A stretch of 64,000 bases of DNA from Phytophthora colocasiae. Lineage: Eukaryota > Oomycota > Peronosporomycetes > Peronosporales > Peronosporaceae. The DNA lies in NCBI GenBank assembly GCA_018806915.1, contig JAGKQI010000047.1, positions 1,715,037 to 1,779,036 on the forward strand, read 5' to 3'. The notes under the pieces are model-generated. The model saw only the letters and a list, made by a program, of their open reading frames with translations, did not search any database and had not been told where the DNA came from. Below are positions 49,861 to 59,914 of this stretch, in pieces; within the stretch, counting starts at the first letter, position 1; every line of letters starts with the position of its first letter. The translations under genes were made by a program, and so were the position numbers.

Positions 49861-51775
49861 GGTGGAAATCGCAACAACGGCAACAACAACGGCAACAACA
49901 ACGGCAACAACGGCAATAACGGCAACAACAACAACAAATCCTCTCGTCGCGATGAAGGTGGATACGATCAGTCACGCCGCAAAGAGACCCTGATTGCAGT
50001 TGTGTCGAATGTCCAAACGGCTGCGTCCGCTATCAGTCTCACGGCGCAACCTAGCCAGGACTTTGATTTCAGCTGGACGATTGACTCAGGTTGCAGCAGT
50101 CACGTCACGCAACATGTGGAATGGTTCAAGACTAAAACACCTGCAAGCGGAGGCATCACTGTCGGTGGAAAATCGCAAGTCCCCATCGAAGCTATTGGTA
50201 CTGTAGAGCTCCAGATCACGGACTCCAAGGGCCAACTGCGGACGCTCACGCTTCACGATGTCCTCCTTGCGCCGAAACTGCAGTACAACCTGCTGTCAGT
50301 CGCTGCCGCTGTCGACGATGACTTCCGTTTTGGCTTTTAAACGTACAATGTGTACTGTCCAAAAAAACCACCGCTTCTCGATCAAGGCGATGAAATCCGC
50401 GACATCGAAGCTCTACCAATTCGAAGCCTCTCCACTGCCGAAGGCCGAAGCTCACGTGGCTACCACAGGTAAGCCGACTCGACTCATGCTACTACACAAA
50501 CGTCTTGGTCATCCTAACATCCGTGTTTTACAGGCACTCACTAAAGACCAAGCTCTTCATGGACTGGATGCACCAGCTGTAGTTAGACCAGATTCTTTCT
50601 TTTGCACAGCATGTACTTACGCGAAGTCACACCGCGTCTCCTTTTCCATCCAACGCTCTACTAGCCCCTTACATAACTTTCACTCTGATATATTGCTACT
50701 ACACAAACGTCTTGGTCATCCTAACATCCGTGTTTTACAGGCACTCACTAAAGACCAAGCTCTTCATGGACTGGATGCACCAGCTGTAGTTAGACCAGAT
50801 TCTTTCTTTTGCACAGCATGTACTTACGCGAAGTCACACCGCGCTCCTTTTCCATCCAACGCTCTACTAGCCCCTTACATAACTTTCACTCTGATATATT
50901 GCTACTACACAAACGTCTTGGTCATCCTAACATCCGTGTTTTACAGGCACTCACTAAAGACCAAGCTCTTCATGGACTGGATGCACCAGCTGTAGTTAGA
51001 CCAGATTCTTTCTTTTGCACAGCATGTACTTACGCGAAGTCACACCGCGCTCCTTTTCCATCCAACGCTCTACTAGCCCCTTACATAACTTTCACTCTGA
51101 TATAGACATGTTGAACGCTCTACTAGCCCCTTACATAACTTTCACTCTGATATTTGTGGCCCTCTTCCCGTCCCTAGCCTTGGCGGCTGCCGCTACTTCG
51201 TCGTATTCATTGACGACTTCAGTCGCTACATGTTTACCTATCCGATGAAGGCACGTAGTGAACTCTACTCATGCTACAAAGACTTTCGCATGAAAGCTTT
51301 GAATATATTCCGAAGTGATGTTCATACTCTTGAATATCTCTTGCCACCGCCGGATGTGGACATCCAGGCCTTGCAGGCTGACAACGCTAAAGAGTACGAG
51401 AAACTGGGACGCGTTATTTTTTCTAAGTATGGAACGCACGCTCAATTTACCAATGCTTATACACCACAACAGAATGGTGTTGTGGAACGCCGCATGCGCA
51501 CAATCATGGAACGTGTACGAGCGCTCCTGTTAGATGCCTCGCTCCCCAAACCACTCTGGGCAGAATGTGTTACACATGTTACGACACTCCTCAACATGAC
51601 ACCAAGCGCTAACACACAGGATTGCACACCGTTTGAGTTGTGGTACAATCGAAAGCCGACTGTTCAATATCTGAAAGTGTTTGGCTGTGCTGCGTATGTC
51701 CATATCAACGACATCTACAGGGACAAACTTGATCCCCGTGCCAAACTGTGTATCTATCTCTGGAATTCCTGAGCA
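49861..51775 (+). pseudogene. copia protease and integrase region, degenerate, with triplicated GAG-pre-integrase segment
   Basis: The protease active site is WTIDSGCSSHVT at about 50078-50113. The pre-integrase zinc motif LLHKRLGHPNIRVLQALTKD ... FFCTACTYAKSHR appears three times because of a tandem triplication (50488-51106). The integrase core follows: HSDICGPLP, YFVVFIDDFSRYMFTYPMK, then ALQADNAKEYEKL and QQNGVVERRMRTIMER, carrying the D, D and E of the DDE triad. A stop at 50338 and frame shifts between the repeats break the polyprotein. Confidence 0.85.
50488..51106 (+). repeat. Three direct tandem copies of a 206-207-base segment
   Basis: Copies at 50488-50694 (207 bases), 50695-50900 (206) and 50901-51106. 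Each starts GCTACTACACAAACG and ends ACTTTCACTCTGATATA (give or take). The first has one extra T (CGCGTCTCC against CGCGCTCC), so it alone preserves frame. A further 40-base piece of the unit recurs at 51113-51152. Confidence 0.9.
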
Positions 51776-53835
51776 CAAGAAAGGATATCGACTCATGGAT
51801 GTCAAAACCCATGGTGTCGTTTACAGTCGAGATGTGGTTTTCAATGAGATTGACTTTCCGACTATTAAAAATATTGAGGTAACGTCGGGACCGCTCCAGC
51901 TACCGGATCACCTAACCGAAGCGCCTATTATTGCTGACGAACTTCCAGCATTTGTTCCATCGCAAACACAAGCCTATCCATCCCAGCCTGAATCTCCAGG
52001 TAACTCAGTTGTAGAACCCCAATCTGCATCTACTTCCGCTTCGAACCAGCTTCCTTCTCTTGGGGAGGCTCTGGAACGTGGCGTCTGACATACTCTTTGT
52101 TACGGAGACGCCGTCACAACCGTCGACCACAAGTGTAAAACGCCCACGGTATGACGAAGAAATCGATCTAGGCGCGTTAAACTCCCTTGAAGACATCCAG
52201 GAAGTCGAGGAACGCACATGTCTTGTTCTTAGCCTACTTGCAATTCGTCATGTGCCGGAACCAAAACGTACCATGCGGCGATGCGCCTGTCTTACGCAAA
52301 TAAGTGGCACGCAGCTGCTGACTCGGAATACCAGTCCCTAATGACCAACCAGACGTGGATCCTGGTTCCTCCTCCCAATAACCGCAAAGTACTCCAAAAC
52401 CGGTGGGTCTTTGCTGTTAAATACACTGGCTCAGGAGAAATCGATCGCTTTAAAGCTCGGGTAGTTATTAAAGGCTTCTTACAGCAATATGGCGTTGATT
52501 ACAATGAGATATTTGCCCTGTCATCCGTATGGAAGTCCTACGCCTGCTACTAACGATTGCAGCTCTTCTTGACTTTGAAATTCACCAGATGGATGTCAAG
52601 ACAGCGTTTCTCAACGGAACCCTTGACGAGGAAATATATATGAAACAACCAGAAGGGTTTGTAGTTTCTGGAAAGGAAGGCCTCGTTTGTAAAACTTCTC
52701 AAAAGTCTTTACGGTCTCAAACAGGCACCTCGTATCTGGTATCAAACCTTGTCCGCTTTCTTGGAAAGCCTTGATTCCACAAACTGATTAAAGATCGATG
52801 TGTTTTCATGGCAACACTCGAAGGCGAGACATGTTACGTAGCAGTCTATGTTGATGACTTACTGATCATTGCACCAACTGTCAACCTCGTATAAGTCAGA
52901 TCAAATCTGCCTTGAACAAAAGATTCTCCATGACAGATTTAGGGAGGTGAAGTACATTCTCGGCTGGTCAATTCGAACTGAAACCGCGAAGCTCGAACGA
53001 TATTTATCCACCAACGCAAGTATGCACGCACAGTGTTAGATCGCTTTAAAAACCTTGTAACATATCCAGTGGCAACTCCATCAGACCGTAATGCCAAACT
53101 TACAACTCAAATGCAACCAAATACACAACTTGAAAAAGAGCAATGGAAGGTATTCCCTACCGTGAAGTTGTAGGTAGTGTCATGTATCTCATGGTTGGCA
53201 CAAGACCCGATCTAGCATTCTACATGCGCTGATGTCAGCCAATTCCTTGCTAATCCTGGACAGGAACACTGGAAAGCAGTGATTAGAGGGCTTAAGTACC
53301 TCTCAGGTACAGACGACCTTGGTCTCTTACTGGGAGGGTCAAAGCTGGTCAATGCAGCAAACCTTGCAGACCACCTCATGGCGTACACTGATTCAGACTA
53401 TGCCAATTGCCCTGACACAAGACGCTCTGTTGGTGGCTACATCACTATGGTAGACCACAGCCCAATCTCCTGGCTTTCGAGGAAGCACCACACAGTTGTG
53501 CTCTCGACAACAGAAGCAGAATACATTGCACTATGTCACTGCATGCAGGAGTTAATTTTTCTTAAGCTACTGCTCAAAGAATTTGGATTCTTAACCTCAA
53601 AAGCAGTCAAGATTCAAGAAGACAATCAAAGCTGTAATCCGGAATTACACGGGAGATCAAAGCATATTGATATTCGATATCATTTTGTACAAGAGAAGGT
53701 TGAGCGACATGAATTTAGTATTGTATACTGCAAACACCAAATCAATGGTAGCAGACATTTTTACTAAAGCGCTTGATAAGCATCACTCTGAGACTTAAGA
53801 AACAAGTTAGGTATGCACTCTCTTGCTAAACTTAA
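51776..53835 (+). pseudogene. copia reverse transcriptase and RNase H region, degenerate
   Basis: RT pieces lie in different frames: NRWVFAVKYTGSGEIDRFKA and VIKGFLQQYGVDYNEIFA (52281-52553), then FEIHQMDVKTAFLNGTLDEE and YMKQPEGFV (52529-52774), then the catalytic YVDD at 52847-52858. RNase H (53279-53767) has LMAYTDSDYANCPDTRRSVGG, WLSRKHHTVVLSTTEAEYIA and SKHIDIRYHFVQE. The usual copia end ADIFTKALDKHH is at about 53755-53790. Frameshifts near 52540, 52775, 52890 and elsewhere make it non-coding. Confidence 0.88.
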
Positions 53836-54085
53836 CAGTTGCCTCACTTTAAAATACACGATAAATTTCATCATTTCATATATTACTTCACAACTAATAA
53901 AGAGTCACGTAGTAACATGAGTTTTTCCCTTTAAGAACTTTAACAGTAAAAGGTTTTCTCATTTACTTACGGTAAGGTTTTATACTCAAAGAGTTTTCCT
54001 GGCACACAGCCGCCAAATTTACATTTACATTTACATTTACAATAGAACAAAATGTGAAGAAACAAGAATGAAATATATTTAGAAT

Positions 54086-54463
54086 TTAATCTAAAAGTGC
54101 AACTTTACGAACGAACATCACTATGTCAATCCACTCACCGTATTTGTCCAAAGGCCGCTGAGACGAGTCGTCCAAAACTGTCTTCTGGGCACCACGGACC
54201 TGGAGGACAAATGCATGTCCAACTGCCAAAGTGTTGCTGGCAGCAACCAAATAGACACTGTCCTCTAAGGGCAACCGTGCTATGGCATCGACACCTCGGT
54301 GTCCAGTACGGTGCCTGTTGAACTCAATTTCTCCAATGATAGTCTCGAACCAGCTATATGTAATTGCAATACAAAAGCCCGAAATTTTTTTTCCATGATA
54401 TGCCACGAGAAAGGTCTTGACTAGTTCGGTACCTGTAGTCGTAGAATCGACGATTACAGGCAA
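54086..54463 (-). CDS. Unidentified 125-codon open frame antisense to the retrotransposon
   Basis: Begins MPVIVDSTTTGTELVKTFLV and reads like natural protein (AITYSWFETIIGEIEFNRHR, GVDAIARLPLEDSVYLVAAS, DIVMFVRKVALLD), with mixed hydrophobic and charged residues, not simple-repeat translation. No family recognised, and no core promoter was found. It could be a captured host fragment or chance. Confidence 0.25.
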   Translation of the reverse strand: MPVIVDSTTTGTELVKTFLVAYHGKKISGFCIAITYSWFETIIGEIEFNRHRTGHRGVDAIARLPLEDSVYLVAASNTLAVGHAFVLQVRGAQKTVLDDSSQRPLDKYGEWIDIVMFVRKVALLD

Positions 54464-54902
54464 TGGAGTCGCGGAAATGCATGTTGAATTTCTTGCTGTT
54501 ACATTCAGTTGAGTAGATGTCTTGGGTCCTCAAAGCTAATTATTGAACTACCGTACAATGCATACGACTAACCTGGGCAGACCTAGGCATGATCTCCGGG
54601 CTGGCGTTTGATAACGGAACCCCAGACCAATCTGCCAGATCAACGCAGGCTAACTCCATACACGTACAATAGTTGCAATGAAATAGACACCAATCACAGT
54701 CCACGGCAGTGAATTTAATGCCCAGAAGCTTACCAGCAAATTCAAACAACCACAAGAATGCTCCACTCGCCACTGGCAAACAGAAACAATGCTCCAAACG
54801 TCACTGAAAGGCGCAAAACTCAGTGCTAAGGTGTTCAAAGAACGGTAGTCGATCACTTCTTGCTCAGGAAAACTGCTTACAAACTTCAGAAGCTGCTGAA
54901 AT

Positions 54903-55053
54903 ATCCAATGAGACTTTCTTGAGACGCTGTACTGGCAGTATAGATGCTGAACTAGCCGAAGAGACTTTCACGAGACGTTGTACTGGCAGTTAAGATGGAG
55001 AACTAGCCGAAGAAACTTTGACGAGACGCTGTGCAGGATGTCGAGATGCTGAG
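54903..55053. repeat. Three degenerate 51-base tandem repeats
   Basis: Units at about 54903-54952, 54953-55003 and 55004-55053 share GA[GA]ACTTT--[CT]GAGACG[CT]TGT and AGAT[GC]. Confidence 0.65.
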
Positions 55054-55326
55054 GTATGCTAGAAGGCGCAGAAGTGGAAATGAGCTGCTCAGTGGACACA
55101 CAGAAGCATGTAGGTTCCGTTTAGCCGCACAAAGCACGATTGAGACCTGCTGACAGCATATCAACATGCTTTTCTTTAAATGTTTGGTCTGTAGCCAAAA
55201 GGTTATGCTGCTCTGCTACGCACGTGCGGATAAGACAGCCACATGTATCGTCCCACTTCAACAATCGTACTTTAAAATCTATCACTCTAAAACTTAATTC
55301 GTTTTGCACTTACACCTCATTTTTAA

Positions 55327-55415
55327 ATCTGCCACCTGGATGCCCAGGTGGCCGCATGGTGATTTGGACGCCACCTCGCCAGAAAACCGCCCTGGCGAGA
55401 AGAGTCCAAATCCGG
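55327..55415. repeat. Two adjacent hairpin-forming inverted repeats
   Basis: CCACCTGG-ATG-CCCAGGTGG near 55329-55349. Next, ATTTGGAC (about 55362-55369) pairs with GTCCAAAT (about 55405-55412), and inside it TCGCCAG pairs with CTGGCGA. Confidence 0.65.
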
Positions 55416-55583
55416 TCTCCGTTTGGCCGTATGGCCTCTAGGAGCTTCCAAAACGCATAATACGTGAGTTCGGGTAGCCAATTTGTGGCTTGACTGAACA
55501 CTTTTAAAAGGGTTTTAACAGACAAATCAAAACACCTATATTAAATTATCCAATGATGTTACCTCATGTCCATCCAGGGCGGC

Positions 55584-55863
55584 GGTTGAGGTTAGGGCTC
55601 GATCACAGGGACTATCTCCTACACCGTGTCTTCTATAAACTAATAACGAAGAGACACGGTACTTTTGACTCTAATAAATAATGTACTAAAATGTCTGTGA
55701 CATCAGCATGATGAATGGTAGCGGCAATTCTAGACTACGTTTCTGAATGCCGCATACTATTTTCTAGTAAGTAGCTATCTACTTTCTTAAACATTAATCT
55801 TACTTCTTCTTTTTCTCTCTTCTACCCTACTTCCTTCAAGCTGCGCCCAAGTTCCCCGCAACA
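55584..55863 (+). repeat. 3' LTR of the copia element
   Basis: Matches 48370-48647 with about eight substitutions and small indels. Its first base is G instead of T (GGTTGAGG against TGTTGAGG). It ends CCCCGCAACA and is followed by target-site copy GTAGG. Confidence 0.93.
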
Positions 55864-55868
55864 GTAGG

Positions 55869-55880
55869 GATGGACGCCAT
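55869..55880 (-). pseudogene. Detached start codon of B2 (first four codons)
   Basis: Minus strand ATGGCGTCCATC, the codons M-A-S-I missing from the B2 body at 48369. The adjacent CCTAC (55868-55864) is the second copy of the target site. Promoter and 5' UTR lie behind it. Confidence 0.85.
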
Positions 55881-55916
55881 TGTGACTGGATGAGGGGGGG
55901 GGGTCTTGGACTTAAG

Positions 55917-55932
55917 GGCTTTGAAGAATGAG
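55917..55932 (-). promoter_or_regulatory. Orphaned core promoter of B2
   Basis: Minus strand CTCATTCTTCAAAGCC, the same as the B1 promoter. Transcripts from here would run into the copia element after four codons. Confidence 0.65.
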
Positions 55933-56350
55933 AGGGAGCTGTTAGCCTATCTTTGGGTGACGCGACCACCGTTGCAGTTTGTAAACAGAAGCGGTCTGCT
56001 AATCGATCACGTCGCATTGGTACACTGTGCCATTTCAAGGCATTCTAGATAAGTCTATAGATAACGTGCAGATTCAAAATTCTTAGCACCGGCTAACGGG
56101 ATGACCACACGTGTGATCACACACCACCGCAGAATTCTAGAGACGCAGCCTTCAATATGGGCTGGTCGCGCTAGATGGTGCTGCAGTTTCGGCGATGATG
56201 AAAACATACTGGCCAGTTTGCAACGAATCTATAATGTCGAGCTAGAGTGCGCGCAATCCACATCCAAGTTTACACAGCACAAATGATTAGCATCAGGCGG
56301 GAAGTTTTATCGTGAAATATCCTTTCGGAGACAGTTAGCAGTCCTAGCCT

Positions 56351-56366
56351 GTCATTCTTCAAAAAG
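56351..56366 (+). promoter_or_regulatory. Inr+FPR core promoter of C3
   Basis: GTCATTCTTCAAAAAG, the same as before C2, about 45-60 bases before the ATG at 56410. Confidence 0.72.
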
Positions 56367-56409
56367 CGCTTTCGGCAACAAGTCCAACAACCACAACCAA
56401 CTACCAATC

Positions 56410-57399
56410 ATGTCCGCCATCCCCTCTACCTTCAAGGCCTACGAGTACCAGCACTTCGGTGACTTCCTCGAAGAGATCAAGTTCAACCAGGCCGCGGAGC
56501 AGAAGCCCGTGCAGCCCCACGAGGTCAAGATCAAGGTCTTCAGTGCGTCGCTCAACCCCATCGACTACAAGATCGGCCTCTACGCGTCCATGATCCTGTC
56601 CACCATGGCGTCTCCCGAGCACCCGTACCGCGTGGGCCACGACCTGTCGGGTAAAGTGGTGGAAGTCGGCAGTGACGTGAAGGACTACCAGGTGGGCGAC
56701 GAGGTGTACGCCATGCCGTGGTTCGACGCCACGGGGACGTTCGCCGAGTACATCAACGTGGACACGAAGCGCGTGGCGCACAAGCCCAGCAACATGTCGT
56801 GGAACGAGGCTGCGGGTGTTCCTCTGGCTGGTCAAACGAGTTGGCAGGCGCTGGTGACGTACGGCAAGCTGCAGAAGGGTCAGCGCGTGCTGATTCTCGG
56901 TGGAAGCAGCGGTACGGGTCTGTTCGCCATCCAGATCGCCAAGGCTCTGGGTGCTGAGGTATTGGCCACATGCAGCCACCGCAACGTGGAGCTGGTCAAG
57001 TCTCTGGGTGCCGACCAGGTGATCGACTACACGACGGAGAAGTGGGCTGACGTGGTGGCGGAGCACTCGGTGGACCTCATCTACGACTGCGGTGTGGAGT
57101 CCCAGTCGTGGAACGATGCGGCGCAGAAGGTGTTGAAGACGCAGACCGGCATCTTCGTGACCATCGGCGTGATCGAGAACCCGGTGGAGTCGGCCATCGG
57201 TGCCACGCAGAACCAGATCTTCAATGCGCCGTGCACGGAGTACCTGTTGGAATTGAAGAAGTTGATCGAGGCCGGTCAGGTGAAGACGATCATCGACTCG
57301 GTGCACCCTTTGGAGAACCTGGTGGAGGCCATGAAGATCTGTATGTCGCACCGCGCGAAGGGCAAGATCATTATCGAGGTGGCCAAGGAGGATAGCTAG
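56410..57399 (+). CDS. MDR-10 (C3): quinone oxidoreductase-like reductase with altered stop
   Basis: 329 residues beginning MSAIPSTFKAYEYQHFGDF, otherwise nearly identical to C2 in protein and DNA. C2 ends EVAKE-TAA. Here ten bases including that TAA (TAACTGGTTA in C2) are missing, so the frame reads on through Asp-Ser to TAG at 57397-57399. The change is small and the fold should be unaffected. It keeps the undisturbed divergent promoter. The second codon is TCC (Ser) where C1 and C2 have GCC (Ala). Confidence 0.88.
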   Translation: MSAIPSTFKAYEYQHFGDFLEEIKFNQAAEQKPVQPHEVKIKVFSASLNPIDYKIGLYASMILSTMASPEHPYRVGHDLSGKVVEVGSDVKDYQVGDEVYAMPWFDATGTFAEYINVDTKRVAHKPSNMSWNEAAGVPLAGQTSWQALVTYGKLQKGQRVLILGGSSGTGLFAIQIAKALGAEVLATCSHRNVELVKSLGADQVIDYTTEKWADVVAEHSVDLIYDCGVESQSWNDAAQKVLKTQTGIFVTIGVIENPVESAIGATQNQIFNAPCTEYLLELKKLIEAGQVKTIIDSVHPLENLVEAMKICMSHRAKGKIIIEVAKEDS

Positions 57400-57525
57400 A
57401 CAACGTGCTTGAAACCATGCTGGAATATCTATGACATTTCAAGTTGAAAAAGGAATACTAGTGTACTGTATTCTACGTATATTGCAAAGGTAAATATGCA
57501 GTCACCAGGATGAACCGGAAACAGT

Positions 57526-58587
57526 CTAATGAGTGATGTTGAGCACAATCTTGCCGCAAACTTTTCTCGTCTTGAGTTTTTCTAACGCCGGCAGCAGCTG
57601 GTCAAACGAGTACACCGAGTCGATCACAGGCTTCAGCGCACCCGACGACACGAACCGGGACAGTTCCTTCAGCTGCGCTCCACTGGCGTGCACCATGATC
57701 TCGCCAATGCACTTGGCACCGAACTTGGCTGGACGCGGTTGCATCATGGGGTTGATGGTCACGAATCGACCCGTGTCCTTCTTGAGCACGGTCTGCGCGT
57801 CGCGGTTCCACGCCTTGCGCTCCACGCCGCAGTCGTACACAACGTCGACCGAGTGTTCGTCCACGACATCAACCCAGCTCTGCTTAGACGCGTCGATGAC
57901 CTTGTCGACACCGAGCGACTGGACAAGGAGGTAGTCCTGGCAGCCTCGGACCGTGGTGATCACGTGGGCTCTCATGGCTCGGGCCAATTGGATGGCTGCG
58001 ATGCCCGTCGCGGTGGATCCGCCCAAGACGAGCACGCGCTCGCCAGCCTTGAGATTGGCGTGTTCATACAGCGCTTGGTAGCTGGTTAGTGCGGCATACG
58101 GGATGCTGGCGGCTTCCTCGAAGGTGACGTTGGCGGGTTTGAGCGCCACGAACTGCTCGTCGATGGTGACGAACTCTGCGAAAGTGCCGAAGTTGGAGTA
58201 CGGCGCCATGGCGAAGACGGCGTCGCCCACCTTGAACTGGTTCGCGTTGTTGCCGGTCTCGACAACGGTGCCGGCGACGTCGAATCCCATGCCGAAGGGT
58301 TTGTCAGCAGAGGGTTGGCGTCCAGTGACGGCGAGTCCGAAGTCTTGCATGACCTTTTGGTCTGCGGGGTTGAGTGCAGCACTGTGCACCTTGACACGGA
58401 GTTGTGTGGGTTCTAGTGGAAATATGCGCACGTCTTTTTGAAGGTTGAGTTCTACATCTGGGGACCCGTATTTGCTGTACTGGTAGGCGCGATAATTTCC
58501 AGTCAAGTTGGTGATCTTTCCTGCAGCTTTGGTGGTACTGGCTGTAGCGGCGATTACCGCGTTGTTGACTCCTTGGACAACAGCCAT
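57526..58587 (-). CDS. MDR-11 (D1): D-type quinone oxidoreductase-like reductase
   Basis: 353 residues from the ATG at 58587 (MAVVQGVNNAVIAATAST). It has SAALNPADQKVMQDFGLAV where the other types have NP-[LIV]-DYK, and VLVLGGSTATGIAAIQLARA at the Rossmann turn. The frame is open to an ATG at 58674, but a strong core promoter at 58619-58633 lies inside that extension, so 58587 is preferred. It forms a head-to-head pair with D2: the middle (TQLRV to LPALEKL) is almost identical, while both ends differ (KTRKVCGKIVLNITH here). One replacement in the core is ARAMRAHV here against ARAMGAHV in D2. The Ala/Thr-rich leader might be a targeting sequence; unsure. Confidence 0.85.
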   Translation of the reverse strand: MAVVQGVNNAVIAATASTTKAAGKITNLTGNYRAYQYSKYGSPDVELNLQKDVRIFPLEPTQLRVKVHSAALNPADQKVMQDFGLAVTGRQPSADKPFGMGFDVAGTVVETGNNANQFKVGDAVFAMAPYSNFGTFAEFVTIDEQFVALKPANVTFEEAASIPYAALTSYQALYEHANLKAGERVLVLGGSTATGIAAIQLARAMRAHVITTVRGCQDYLLVQSLGVDKVIDASKQSWVDVVDEHSVDVVYDCGVERKAWNRDAQTVLKKDTGRFVTINPMMQPRPAKFGAKCIGEIMVHASGAQLKELSRFVSSGALKPVIDSVYSFDQLLPALEKLKTRKVCGKIVLNITH

Positions 58588-58618
58588 CGAGTTGCGTTTG
58601 CTGTGCGAACTGCAGAAT

Positions 58619-58633
58619 ATTTTGTGGAATGAG
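58619..58633 (-). promoter_or_regulatory. Inr+FPR core promoter of D1
   Basis: Minus strand CTCATTCCACAAAAT, a close consensus match, about 30-45 bases before the ATG at 58587. Confidence 0.75.
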
Positions 58634-59914
58634 TCCTTCATGGCGACGAGCTTTGCTTTCAATAGCCTGGCCATCCATTCAGATCGTCGTCGAGTCTCAT
58701 CCTCCTAGCAAGGTGTTTTGGCGCGTGCTGCATAGATCAGCTGCATGTCTACTACATGTATCGGCGTGGCTCACAAACCCATCGCCACCGCCAGTTACGA
58801 CAATATGCTCGTTGTAAATCCAGCGCGGTGATGTGGCGTGCTGGTTATTCTTACCCTTGCTGCTGTAGCTCACAAGCTCAGGTGCCCGTAGCAGTCGAGT
58901 GGTGGCGCTGATGACAGTCAAAACTGAAGTTTTTCTGCTTGGTGCGGCCGCGAGAGGTCGTGGTCACAAGAGACGCGCGCGCAACAGTCGCAATTTTTGT
59001 CAGGATTCCTGCTACATGTAGGATGACTAGGATTGAACTGAAATTGAGGCTATGGTGCAGATTGACCGGCGGTTGCTTGTCTGAGCATGCAACTCGGCAC
59101 ATCACAGCAGACTGAAAGGAGTCTAGACCAATGCTGGCTAGTTGTCAACACTGCCCCAGTTGACTCATGCGCGTGCAGCCTTTCTGGTTTTATTTTCGGC
59201 GGTCATGAAAGCGCACCATGACACAGCTACGGAATGCACTCGATAATCATATTCGGCTAGTAGAGACCCTGTAGATATTTGTCAGCGCTCTCCCCACCGA
59301 AGGTATCGGCGCGCTGCACAACTGTGCATTTAAATGCGGAGACCAGTTCCAACGGCAGCACTACTGTTATTATGTAAGTAGAAGACTATGGTGTACGCAG
59401 GTGTCATCACCTATTAGCGTGCTCCATCTCGTCGCCTTTGCATCAAGTGAGGTTCGAACACGCACGACAGTATGATCCATAACGATGCCTCCATTTTGTA
59501 GACAGCTGCGTATTGGCGTCGTGCATGCGCATACTTCCTAGGATTCCTCTTCGAGTCGGACGTTATTTTTCTGCTTCGTGCAGGATCCTTGGTAGTCGTT
59601 CGTGTCTCTTGTGGGTCCTGTCACATTTATTTTTTTTATCCCCTGGAAATCGATTGACTGGTTTCATTATCGATTCGATGAATCCGACGCCTTCCAAGAA
59701 CGCCTCTACGCGTGCCTGCCCTGGCAAACTTAAACACACAGTGCACCAGCTTCCTGAATCTCCATTCCAATATGTTCGCGAAGGCTATTGCTGAGACGTC
59801 GCAGTAGATATTCAGCGACTAAAAGTGCGGGGCCGTAGACATGCGTTGACGATCGCTGGCCTCCTGTCCGATTGCTCAGATGGTGCCTTGCGCTCGATCT
59901 GGAGCTCCAGCATC
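58634..59914. other. Divergent region between D1 and D2
   Basis: About 1.28 kb between opposed core promoters. The two halves are not inverted copies of each other, in contrast to the coding cores. Short open frames only; no gene recognised. A run of eight or nine T lies near 59629-59637. Confidence 0.5.

Larger units (their letters stand above)
53836..55583. other. Long noncoding segment of the copia element before the 3' LTR
   Basis: About 1.75 kb, unusual for a copia element. It contains a short TTTACA tandem run (54014-54040), a minus-strand 125-codon open frame (54086-54463), three 51-base tandem repeats (54903-55053) and two nested hairpins (55327-55415). No copia protein motif is seen here. 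Confidence 0.6.
48370..55863 (+). mobile_element. Ty1/copia LTR retrotransposon inserted in B2
   Basis: 7.49 kb flanked by the 5-base target duplication GTAGG (48365-48369 and 55864-55868). LTRs of 278 and 280 bases differ at roughly eight positions plus small indels, so the insertion is fairly recent. Gene order is gag, protease, integrase, reverse transcriptase, RNase H, which is the copia order. The coding region has several stops and frameshifts, so this copy is non-autonomous. It also contains a triplicated 206-base segment and a 1.75-kb noncoding region before the 3' LTR. Confidence 0.95.
55881..56409. other. Intact B/C divergent promoter of unit II with the empty hAT-2 site
   Basis: Homologous to 39004-39451 plus 44463-44559. 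At 56311-56325 the sequence reads CGTGAAATATCCTTT without interruption, exactly where hAT-2 lies in unit I. Core promoters lie at both ends (55917-55932 minus, 56351-56366 plus). Confidence 0.8.

Noticed and set aside
50488..51106. CRISPR-like or regulatory tandem array
   Set aside because: The units are adjacent without spacers and encode the copia pre-integrase motif, so this is an internal duplication of a retrotransposon.
54010..54042. TTTACA run as a telomere-like repeat
   Set aside because: Oomycete telomeres are TTTAGGG-type. This is a short simple repeat inside the copia element.
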